A stretch of DNA of 64,000 bases, taken from Epiperipatus broadwayi. Its lineage: Eukaryota; Onychophora; Udeonychophora; Euonychophora; Peripatidae. The DNA lies in contig JAQFVV010006203.1 of the NCBI GenBank assembly GCA_028023455.1, positions 12,748,348 through 12,812,347 of the forward strand. The letters run 5' to 3'. Shown here one piece after another: positions 33,548-43,342 of this stretch. Both the position numbers and the translations under genes were made by a program. Below the pieces are notes generated by a model, which was not told the DNA's origin, did not search any database, and saw only the letters and a list, made by a program, of their open reading frames with translations. Numbering within the stretch: the stretch's first letter is position 1; every line of letters starts with the position of its first letter.

Positions 33548-35622
33548 GAGATATGTTAGATTAATTAATTTTGTATTATTTTTGAATATTTAGTCTTATT
33601 ATACTTGACTTAGTTAATAAGAACATATTGTTATTAGTAAAACAGTATAGCTGAGTTAGTATTACATTTGATTTGATTTAGTTCTAATTAGAAATCAATT
33701 AATGAGTCACATATGTGTTTAGATATCATTGATGTTTTAGATTTGTATGGCATATTAATGTTATTGCTTTATCCATCCATAACTTATTTTGATTAAATAT
33801 AAATAATGTTTGACTTTTGGTATAAGTTTGTATTATTAAAACAGTGTTTTGACTCATAAAAAATATTAAAGTTTATCTATCTAATCCTTTGTCATTATTT
33901 TTATTATATTATAAGGGGATTGTATAATGGACATGGATCTTTATTTATAAAATATTTGGTTTTATTGCTTTGTCTTTAATCCATTGCCAATAATGCTCAC
34001 ATTTTTAGGATAGCTTGAAGTAATAATTTTACTTGCTTTCTATTGGTTCTAAATACTGTTTGAATCCATAAGATTAAAATAAAGATTATTATCAATGTTT
34101 TATTGAATCGAGTGTTAGATTGGTTAATATTCACTTTAATTTAGTTTATTATTTTTAGTCTGGTGCAAATGATTCACAGAGCATTATTAAACCAGGATCA
34201 TTTTTTGTGGCCCATATTTTCATTCTGTTACAAATAGCTTCCAAATCTGTGCTGCGTTAAAAGAAGAGCATACCCTCATATTTATTCTGCTACAAATGGT
34301 GAACAACGATTGGGCTGTATTTTCATTCAGATTATATTCAAGTTTTTATTTCCCATGGTGATCACATTTGTTTCATTACAATATATGTATAAATGCTATT
34401 CATATCAATAATAAATAAACAATAAGATAGCTGTAAATAAGCCACTGTAGAGTAAATATAGTGAACGAGATTATAATATTCACTAGGTTACACAACTGTT
34501 ATTTGATGGCATTTTCAAAATTTTCCTTTTTTTATTTAATCTCTAATTTAAACTGGATTGTTTTATGAATTTAAGTAATAAATTATTCGACTAGGATTAA
34601 TATTCATTTATTGATCATCTTATTTTACAAAAATTTAAGCTTTCTTGAAATTTCTCAATTTTATTTGAAACATTTTCGATGATTTAACTGAATTGAATTT
34701 CTAGTAAGGTTTAACAAATGGTGCTTTAGTACTACTATTAATAATAATAATAACTGTAGTCATAATAATAAATGCAGCTCTTCTTCTATCATTAATATAA
34801 ATCAACATATGCATCATAATGATAATTTATTTATTCAAGAAAAAAAATATTATTCACGGAAAAAACTACATTTGTTCAAACTACATTTGTTCACGCGAGA
34901 TTTGATAATTAAAACTAACCTCGATAAGTTTGTAGAATAGTTATTATTTTCAAATAAAATAGATAAAAATATTAACATTTTAATTATTAATTTTTATTTT
35001 AAAAATACTTATTGAAAGATTAAATAGTAATTTTAAAACAGTTTGTACGTCTATATTTATTAAATTTAAAAATTTACACGGACATCAATAATTTATTCCA
35101 AGCATTTTTTTTACGTACTCAATCTGTATTTTTAATTATCTACAAGGCAAAAAAATATTATATAACAAATATAAAAATGTAGAAATTAATAATAATAAAA
35201 AGTTTTTTATATATATATTTTTTGTTCACAGCGCATTTACAATACATATGTGTTTGTGCATTGTAGATGTTCCAACGTATATTTACACTACGCACACACA
35301 CCTATATAAATATGTGCGTGTGTTTAAAACACGTATATAATATTGCTCATTACTTTCAATATTTCATCTGATAAATATTATTGCATAATATATATTTATA
35401 ACATTTTTAATATTTGTAAAGAAAAAAAATCATAATTAAGCAATACATAATGATAAACATTAAACTTTAAATATTTATAAATTTGATTAACATTTGTTTA
35501 TTCACCAAACTTAACTTTTATATACCCCCCTCCCCATCTTAAAAATTATATATTTTTTTGTTCTTTAAACCGGTTTCATATTTATCCTTATTTCCTTCGT
35601 CATTCTTAATATTTTCACAATA
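33548..35622. other. Upstream of P450: AT-rich, no gene recognised
   Basis: Two related phrases near 34190-34330 ('cccatattttcattctgtta' and a variant) suggest a small local duplication. CpG becomes more frequent from about 34660. A C-run lies at 35525-35538. I cannot place a promoter for the P450 with confidence. Confidence 0.4.
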
Positions 35623-35977
35623 ATGTTTGGAAATATCAGAGCTATTTTAAGCAATCCAATTAATATTTTGTTATTATTATGTTTTATTTTATTAGTTTTA
35701 TTTATTAGTATTACTAGAAAAAAGAGAAACGCTCCACCAGGTCCTAAAGGAATTCCTTTGTTAGGAAATACTTATTTTTTCAAGCCCATGGCATATAAAG
35801 TTTTGAATGAATTGACTAAACAATACGGACCAATATATCAAATCAAATTTTTTGGACAGCCGATAATAGTACTTGGTAATTATGAAACAATTAAAGAAGC
35901 ATTTTTAAGAAATGGGGAAATATTTTCTGGACGACCCAAAGGCTTTTTGTTTCAACACTATAGCGATTATTATCATG
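35623..35977 (+). CDS. Cytochrome P450, exon 1 (microsomal, CYP2-clan type)
   Basis: This exon encodes the first 118 residues plus one base. Residues 13-31 form a hydrophobic membrane anchor followed by basic RKKR. Then comes the proline-rich hinge APPGPKGIPLLGN (37-49), and YGPIYQIKFFGQ with NYETIKEAFLRNGEIFSGRP, the usual N-terminal lead of microsomal P450s. Such enzymes are haem monooxygenases anchored in the ER, taking electrons from P450 reductase. At H118 the reading frame meets ATG|GTAAGA, a strong splice donor (phase 1). The frame past it (to 36036) is lysine-rich and non-homologous, so it is intron. The heme-binding exon and all other exons were not found in the remaining 28 kb. It may be a gene with long introns or an orphaned exon. 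The CYP2-clan call rests on the hinge and spacing only. Confidence 0.85.
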
Positions 35978-37134
35978 GTAAGAAACATATTTTAAAAGAC
36001 CAAAAAAAAAATATTTCAGCAAGTGTGAGTGAATGATTATTTAATGAAATACTTAAAAAAAAAAAAAAAACTATGTTCTTGAGAAAAAAAAATCCCTAAA
36101 TGGAATATTCTAACAAGGTACAATTTATCAATTTCTTGACAAAATATTGGAATTGATTGAAGAATGTTTTTTTAAATTTATTATTAAGAGGACTTCTTAT
36201 ATCTCACTTTAAAAAAGACTATTTCTTTTCTTCTCGATTTTTGAACATCTGTAAATGTAAGTTCTATATATATTTCCTGTACTTAAGACAGATTTGCCAT
36301 TTATTGCCAACTTTTCAACATAATAAATTTTAGTATTTTAATATTTATATGTAATTAAAAGTCGCCAATTATATGTATGTTTTCTGTATTAAAAGATAGG
36401 TTTGCCACTCATGCCGTGATATCATCCCGATTCACTTTAGTATTTTAATGTGTGTGTGTGTGTAAATAAAAATTCTAGACTTCTAATCACACAAATACAT
36501 ATGCGTGTTAAAATGAGGATATTATGATATACTTATTAGTATATTTTCCTACTATATTTATGAATTGTTTTCAATTTTTATGTCAGTTGTCTTTATTGTT
36601 TGTATGGGGTTCAATGAAACAGGGATCAAGATGCGATGTAAGTTTAATGGCTGAAATTTTAATTTGAATTAATTAAAAATAAAAAGTAAGAACTTCTACT
36701 TCTTGAATTCTGGATTTACAGTATGCTGAAAACTGTGATATTTTTACCAGTTCAAAAAACAATTTACAGAATGTATTTAGTGTTTTGACTGTGCGTTTAA
36801 AGATTTTGGTTTAAAAATTAATTTTCAAAAAAACTCTTGTTCTTTATCAGACAGTGATAAGAAAAATCGTCACTAACTTTTAGTTTGGATGGATATCAAC
36901 TTGAGAATGTGAAGTAAATTTGATTTGATGGTTTTATAAATAGAAATATGTACTTCAGTATTGAGGTACAACACAGACTCCAATGTGTTGCTGATTTTAA
37001 CAACCTGTGTTGTCTATTTGTATGTTATTACTAACAAGTTGTTTGTATTTGGAAAATTTAAACAAAGTTTAAAATTTTCTATACAGTCAACATTCACTCA
37101 TAGATGATGGAAATAGTCCAACATATCACATCTA
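35978..37134. other. Probable P450 intron start; no exon recognised
   Basis: It begins with the splice donor GTAAGA and holds A-runs and AT-rich DNA. No frame with P450 helix C or I motifs is visible. Confidence 0.45.
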
Positions 37135-37498
37135 AGAAAGACATAAATATTGTAAGTACAATTAGAGTGAGATTTACTGTAAATAAAAAATGGAAGAACA
37201 ACCTTGTGTTCACTGATAGTTTACCTGAGTATTGGGATTAATTATTCTACTTAATAAAAGATATCAAATGCAGATAATTCAAGTTTATTCCCTAACAAGT
37301 TTTCATTATAATAAAGATGTAGATTATTCTTATATAGTTGTACAAAACGCTTTTGGAAGCTAATGAGCTTGAATTGAAAATATTATAATGTTTTCAATTT
37401 AAGACTCATAGTTTTGTAGTTAAGTAGAGATAAAAGGTAGCTGCTGGAGAGTTGCATTAGATCCTAAGATCTAGGTGGAGTGCTCTCAGATCCAAGGC

Positions 37499-37540
37499 TC
37501 CTCACTGACAAAGGCCACAAGCCATAAACTAGTCTGGGGA
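37499..37540 (+). ncRNA. Hammerhead-like motif, F2 unit 1
   Basis: Helix I TCCTCA (37499-37504) pairs with TGGGGA (37535-37540), six positions with one wobble. Core CTGACAA (37505-37511) has one change from CTGANGA, at G8. Stem II is GGC, loop CACAA, GCC. GAAA has become TAAA (37525-37528). Helix III is C, loop TA, G, and the site is GUC ending at 37534. Two core changes predict loss of activity, but the fold is clear. Confidence 0.6.
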
Positions 37541-37938
37541 TATTAGATAAGTAGGCACTTAATGGGGATTTTAGCATCCATTGATTACTCTGGCTTTCAT
37601 TGAGTGGCAATATGTATAGAAAGTTTTGCCTGTTTTAATAACAGTTATAGGCAAGCATAAGAAATGGTGATCATGTGATATTTGTTGGTTTAAAACCAAT
37701 CTTGCCTAATAAGATAGTGGTAGCTATGGTTATTAAAGAACCAAAGACACCAAAATGTATAGGTACTGAACTGAGTTCAGACCTATATGACTATATAAGC
37801 TAATGTGATTGAGTTGAAAATATTATAGTATTTTCAATTTAAGACTCATAGTTTTGTAGTTAAGTAGAGATAAAAGGTGATTGCTAGGGGGTTGCATTAG
37901 ATCCTAAGATCTAGGTGCAATGTTCTCAGATCCAAGGC

Positions 37939-37980
37939 TTTTCACTGACAAAGACCACAAGCCAGAAACTAGTTTGGGGA
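37939..37980 (+). ncRNA. Hammerhead-like motif, F2 unit 2
   Basis: Core CTGACAA is at 37945-37951 and intact GAAAC at 37965-37969. The minimal helix III is C69, loop TA, G72, with a GUU site at 37972-37974. Helix I TGGGGA (37975-37980) pairs with TTTTCA (37939-37944) through several wobbles. Stem II is weakened (AGAC against GCCA). With unit 1 and the 21562 relic it implies an ancestral motif with a clean core. Confidence 0.55.
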
Positions 37981-39313
37981 TATTGAATGAGTAAGCACTA
38001 GATGGGGATTTTATGCACAAGCTTTCTGACATCCATTGATTACTCTGGCTTGCACTGAGTGGCAATACATATAGAGAGTTTTGCCTGTTTTAATAACAGT
38101 TATAAGTAAGCATAAGAAATGGTGATCATGTGATCTTAGGAATTGTCAAATATTTTACATGAAGTTCTTAGTGAAAAAAAATGTTGGCAAAAACTGTATG
38201 CCCAATATATAAACAATATAGTTTTGGACCAGATGATTAAAAGAATGCAGTAATAATATTATTGATAATTTAAAAAAAATGATAAAAAGGTATTAGAAAT
38301 TAAAGATCTATCAATCTTTATCAATTTTATATAAAAATCTTTACCAAGATAATTACAAATCTCCACAGGAATCTTTGGATTCAGACCAACCAAAAGATCA
38401 AGCTAGATTTAAAAGTGGTTTAGCATAATGAATCCCATGCAAGTATTAAGAGAAGTTATGGAAAGAATGAATAAATAGAATAAATATGGTTTGTAAATGT
38501 GTATTAGATTTGTTGTTATAAAAAAGGCATTTGTTTCTATAAGCATTTTGGACTGTCAAGATATTGATTGTCACAAGGAGTTATTATATTCTCTAAAATA
38601 TTTATCAAAATATAATGTAGGCTATTAGATTACTGGTTACACTAAGAAGATTAATATTGATTAGTTGTATACGACTCTTATATTTCCAGAACTTTTTGAA
38701 GAATTTTATAAAAAAATATTTTATTGATTAAAATAAAAAGGTAAAGTAATAAAATTTTATGTGGAGATAATTTAAATTATCTAGATTTCGCAGATAATAA
38801 ACTATTATTACAGATGAAAATATAATGGATAATATTAGTAATAAAATTAAATTTGGATGGAGTGGTTTTCTAAAAATAAATTAGTATTGAAAGGAAATAT
38901 GTTTATGTGTTTAAGAAGGAATGTTTTTAATAGAATTGTTTTCCCAGCTTTTACTTATGAATATGAGATTGTGCACTTAACAGAAGATTAATATAAAGCT
39001 TTCAGACCACTCAATGAAGTAATATTAAGAATGGATTGAAAGTGAAACATTTGGGTTAAAAAAACAGATATATTACCATTGAAAAAATTGAGACACCAAA
39101 ATACAGGTGAGCTAGACATATTTATAAAAGAGATGATAATACATGGATGATTCAAGTTTTAAATCGGATCTCAATAAATATCAGAGATGGGTGGATTAAA
39201 TAAGGCATTTTGCTGGTGTGATATAAAGAAGAAAAACTAGGAGTCAAAGAAATTATATCAAACTCATTGACTTTCCTACTACAGTGGTTAGACAATCATT
39301 GAAAATGATGGTG

Positions 39314-40181
39314 TTAATTAAGATGAAAAAGTCACCAAACTCGTTTTAGTTAGAAAGCAGTAAAAAATCTCAAATATCCAGCACTCAACTCACATAGTGA
39401 ATATCTTTTCATTATATTTTTAAGAATGGATCTGGAAAGAATCTGAAGAAACCTTGCCCTCTATTTAGCTGTCCAAGAATTTGGAATCGTGACAATGTGC
39501 TTCATTTGAAATCAAAGTATATTCTAGAACAGCCAAGCCACATACGGCTCTCTGATCCCAATTTCTCGGCTCTTTTTATTGTCAAACACAAACACATTTT
39601 TTTGCAAAAAAAAAAAAAATGTTTTGATGCTTCTGTAAAAGGAAAAATTGCTGTTTTACAACATTGTTTCTTGCATGCAGCCTTATTATAGAACAGTATT
39701 TATTGTATATGACCAGTATTTAAATATTACAAATTTGTGAATAAATCAAACTAATTTTATGTTTTTTTTTTCTATATTTTTATGAGAATTTTATTTTCGT
39801 TAAGATATGCAAAGATTCTATTATGTTCTCTTACTAAAATGAATGTTCGATATATTCTACAACCAATCATATTTTTATAGAATAATTTTTTACCTCTTTC
39901 CTTGCATTCTTTTTATGGGGGAAGTGGGGTGAACAAACTGGCTCTTCATGTTGAAACATTTACGGAACTATGTTCTAGAATATATATTTACATATTAGAC
40001 CGGTTGTCACATGTCATTCTGCTGATAAATTTATAACTTTTTACATATTAAATCATTCAGCCGATAAATTTCTAACCGTGCGATCCCATCAAATAAACCT
40101 TGCTATCTTGTCATGTACACCAAAACTTCTAACAAACTTAAGTGATAAATTAAATATGTAGTTGTCAGTTTTTAATATGGC
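39314..40181. other. No gene recognised
   Basis: The frame at 39497-39691 (64 aa) has no motif I know and ends in a poly-A encoded lysine run. AT-rich otherwise. Confidence 0.45.
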
Positions 40182-40396
40182 GCAAACATAGGCAGGGAGA
40201 TCGACTTTTATGTGGCAATTGAGAATAGAACAGCTATAACTCTAATGGAAGTGATCAAACAAAAGATGGAAGAGGGCTCAACAGTTTATTTGGATTGCTA
40301 GAAAGCGTATAAAACTGAGGAACTACAATTTCCCAGATATGAATATTCATATTTGACAGAATTTATGTGGCAGAGACTGCGTACATTTCTGAATGA
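40182..40396 (+). pseudogene. IS1595/ISXO2-type (Merlin-like) transposase scrap
   Basis: One frame from 40197 reads IDFYVAIENRTAITLMEVI, then GSTVYLDC, a TAG stop, KAY, and later YSYLTEFMWQRLR. These match the second catalytic block of ISXO2-like DDE transposases (about VPVxNRTAxTLxxxI to GTTIxSDCWKAY, with D of LDC as the second catalytic Asp) and the C-terminal EFMWRR segment. The part between, with the third acidic residue, is deleted. The TAG replaces the expected Trp. No terminal repeats seen. Confidence 0.65.
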
Positions 40397-40876
40397 TAAA
40401 AAAAAAAAAAATCAGCCCGCCACAGTGATTTCATTTTGATAAAAATCTACTAATTTCTTTTTTTTTAACAAAATAAATTTAGTTCGACACATTTCTTGAT
40501 CAAGATCCCGTGCAGGTGTAATATCACATTAACACATGCTTTAACTTTCCATTTCTTTAATTCCTGACACAGATGTGGTATTTTTTTTTTTTTTGTTAAT
40601 TTTGCTTTAGTGTCCATTTTGTAATTTTCTGCCAGAGTTAATATATGTAGTACTTTTTAGAATTGCTGACTATGTTTGTGACAGCAAAATGCCATTCTAT
40701 TCTCCAATGGAGGTATGGTGCCTAGCTGCATTTTTTTTTTTATATTTTAATAAACAATACTTTTTATCCTATCAGAAATCTTTAACTCATTTGTTTTTTA
40801 ATTTGAGTTTGACAAAAAATATATAAGTAGACATTTTTTTTACTTTAATTATATTTAATATTTATTATAAATATAG
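40397..40876. other. AT-rich DNA with T tracts, no recognisable feature
   Basis: Poly-T and poly-A runs; nothing else recognised. Confidence 0.5.
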
Positions 40877-41229
40877 GGGATTTGAACTCAGACTTTCAAG
40901 CATCCACAAACTATCCACATTATCTCATGCAACTGATACACATGACCACACACATGTAGAAAAGATAAATAATCACCAATATACGTATTTCATGCTAAAA
41001 AGCACCCATTAGTTGGTCCAGATTATCATCTCCCACACATATATATAATCAGTGCTCAGTTTATATTAAGATAGCAAACCTTCATACTTTAATGGACAAG
41101 CTTCAATCTACTTCAACCTGAAACTTTTCAGCCATCCATATTATTGAAAATCTGATGATGGAAAGTCAAATCCCATGCCAACATTATTATCAAGCCCATG
41201 TTGACTTGAAGTCACTCTGACCCCTCATG
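40877..41229 (-). mobile_element. Hammerhead-bearing SINE-like repeat (F1, copy 2)
   Basis: Matches 33251-33547 and, inverted, 41326-41698. The plus-strand start GGGATTTGAACTC is the complement of a B-box-like GAGTTCAAATCCC, which lies downstream of the hammerhead on the minus strand. It extends about 75 bases farther than the 33-kb copy, ending 'gactcctc...catg' near 41229. Confidence 0.65.
40975..41017 (-). ncRNA. Hammerhead-like motif, core damaged (F1, copy 2)
   Basis: Helix I ACCAA/TTGGT, stem II TGCT/AGCA, GAAA and the ATACGTAT helix III are all kept as in the 33350 motif. The catalytic segment reads CTAATGG instead of CTGATGA (complement of 41006-41012), changing two essential positions. 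Predicted inactive. Confidence 0.6.
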
Positions 41230-41293
41230 TATATGAACCTTATTCATTTAAATACATAGAAGAGGAATGGGCAGGATACAAGCTTATATGTAT

Positions 41294-41732
41294 ATATTTG
41301 AAAACCAGGCACTCTTCACAAACCTGGATCAGAGTGATTTCAGGTCAACATGGGCTTGGCAATAATGTTAACATCAGCATGGTATTTGACTTTCCATCAT
41401 CATATTTTCAATGATATGGATGGCTGAAAAGATTCAGGTTGGAGTAGATGATTGAAGCTTGTCCATTAAAGTGTGAAGATTTGCTATCTTAATATAAACT
41501 GAGTATTGATTATATATATGGGGGGAGATGATAATATGGACCAACTGATGAGTGCTGTTTAACATGAAATACATATATTGGTGATTTATTTATCTTTTTT
41601 ACATGTGTGTGGTCATGTGTATCAGTTGTATAAGATAGTGTGGATAGTTGGTGGGTACTTGAAAGACAGTTCAAATCCTCTATATTTACAATTAATTTCC
41701 AGGTTTGTGAAGAGTGCCTGGTTTTCAAATAT
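41294..41732 (+). mobile_element. F1 repeat copy 3 inside a perfect 34-bp inverted repeat
   Basis: The F1 copy at 41328-41698 is inverted relative to 40877-41229, making a long imperfect palindrome with a spacer of about 100 bases. It is also closely bracketed by 41294-41327 and 41699-41732, perfect 34-nt reverse complements ('ccaggcactcttcacaaacc' within). The perfect arms contrast with diverged interiors, suggesting a recent event. The minus-strand frame at 41510-41824 is chance. Confidence 0.7.
41540..41582 (+). ncRNA. Hammerhead ribozyme candidate (F1, copy 3)
   Basis: ACCAA (41540-41544), CTGATGA (41545-41551), GAAA (41566-41569), helix III ATA/TAT with loop CA (41569-41576), cleavage base A41577 (AUA) and TTGGT (41578-41582). 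The core and helix I are intact. Stem II (41553-41564) has one mismatch, AGCA having become AACA. It may retain weak activity. Confidence 0.65.
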
Positions 41733-42559
41733 TTAATATTTATTAGTAATTTATTATATATAATAATAATAATAGTACTATTATTTATTTTATTTTCATT
41801 TTTTAAAATGTATAATATACGCATTAATTATGTTATCTAGTAAAAGAATTAGCAAATATTCAAAGCTCTAATTTTTTACTATTTTATTCCTGTTTCAATT
41901 TTTTTTTAAATCTCATTATAGATATATACTAAATAAGTGCATTTTCTTAACAAATATACTAAAAAATTATTCTTTAAATATTTATTTTCAAACACACTAA
42001 AAAATGTTTTCTGCCCATATTTGACCAAAATTCTCTGATTCAAAGATCTTAAAATAATAGATTATTTTAATATAAAGAATGTTAAGCTATGTACATTCTT
42101 TTTTAAAATGGTTTTAAACTTTTGGACTGAATTATAGTATGGATTATGAAAATTAGGATATACTATCTCAACTCCTTTTTACATCTAAATGATAATAATA
42201 ATAATTTAATTTATTAATGCAATCTTGTAATAGTTTAACTAAAAAATGTAAAGGTGTAATTTCAAACATAAAATATTAATATAATATAAAATAGTTAATT
42301 AAAAATACCACGTTTTTCATTATTATTAATTGCAGTCCAATCCATAATTTATTTTCTAAATTTATATTTTTGGCCAAGATTAAATTTTTGACATCTACAA
42401 TGGATTTTAAAAAATACTGGTTTAATTAATAAACCATAATCATGTGAACTGGTTAACATTAATGTTAGAAAAACATTTTTATGATGTTTTTTTTTAAATA
42501 GTTATATAAACATAAAGAGTTTAAAATAAATAATTGGTTGATGGTTAAAACTCCATCAC
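41733..42559. other. AT-rich DNA, no recognisable feature
   Basis: Nothing recognised beyond short AAT repeats. Confidence 0.5.
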
Positions 42560-43342
42560 ATTTATATAACTCAAATATTTTTGAATCAAAAGTTTTAATC
42601 AAAATAATTTTTAATGTAAAGTTTTGAAGTGTATGTAAGGATTTTAAGTAATATGCTACAACATCCCCTCAGAATGTTATTCCATAGCAAAATTCTGATT
42701 AAATATATCTGTTTATATACATTTAATAGAATAAATTTATATAAAAATTTCTCATTTTGTAAAAGAGAAAATTTAATTTTCTTAATTTTACTTGAAAAAA
42801 ATGAATATATTTATCCCAATGTAGATATTCATCCAAAACCAAACTAAGGTAAAATACTGTCATATAGATCTAATAATTTTTTGATTGTGGATTGATCTAG
42901 ATAAGATTAAAATGTTTTACTGGAAAAAATTTTAAATAGTAAATTATATACTTATTTATTAACATTTTAAACTAATTAATTTTTATTAATGTATTGTACT
43001 ATTTTTACCAAATGTTCATTTTCAATTTTCTTCAATGAACTATATAAAATTTTTACATTAACCAAGGAAATATCATCTGCAAAAACAAAAAATTTGAAGT
43101 GAAGAAAAAGATTCAGTAAATCTTTAATATAAATAGTAAAAACCTAAGTCAAGGATTGAATCCTTAGAAATTCCACAACTGACTATTTCAGAATAATTCA
43201 AAATACTATTAATTTTAACAAATTGGATTATATTGCTTAAATAAGATTTAATCCTTCAAGAACATTATTACCTGAACTCAAATAATTTAATAAATAATAA
43301 ATTATGAAATAACAGTGTCAAATGCTTTTTATAAATCTGATT
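42560..43342 (-). pseudogene. Jockey/CR1-type LINE reverse transcriptase fossil, 3' part
   Basis: The minus strand reads DL, stop, KAFDTV, then SYLSNIIQFVKINS, VSCGISKDSILDLGF, a shifted FADDISLV and, farther on, DEYLHWDKYIHFF and FCYGITFWG-like sequence. In order these are RT motif A, the QFVxIN and CGVPQGSILGPLLF region, the FADD box and the thumb region of jockey/CR1-superfamily LINEs. Many stops and shifts. The upstream part of the same ORF continues at 46455-46640, on the far side of RTE copy B. Confidence 0.75.

Larger units (their letters stand above)
37357..38134 (+). mobile_element. Tandem hammerhead repeat, retrozyme-like (family F2)
   Basis: The 323-bp segment 37357-37679 recurs as 37797-38134 (338 bp, with a small insertion). 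A 117-bp spacer gives a unit of 440 bp, present about 1.8 times. Each unit has one hammerhead-like motif in the same orientation, exactly 440 bp apart. Non-autonomous retrozymes have this form: tandem units with type I hammerheads that yield unit-length RNA circles. The spacer contains the palindromes TTGGTTTAAAACCAA and CTGAACTGAGTTCAG. It lies within RTE copy E. There is no open frame. Confidence 0.65.
37135..39313 (+). pseudogene. Decayed RTE copy split by another repeat (copy E)
   Basis: 37135-37356 corresponds to copy A endonuclease positions around 10175-10390. 38210-39313 corresponds to about 11430-12830, through the RT and tail to a 'gaaaatgatgg' end. Copy A 10390-11430 is missing and the F2 tandem repeat (37357-38134) sits in the gap. 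Stops and indels are frequent and no useful frame survives. It is the most diverged long copy, so probably the oldest. Confidence 0.8.

Noticed and set aside
36600-36660. Possible P450 exon 2 near a GTAAGT
   Set aside because: The translation lacks P450 helix C or other motifs.
39497-39691. 64-aa plus-strand frame
   Set aside because: No motif; part is a poly-A tract.
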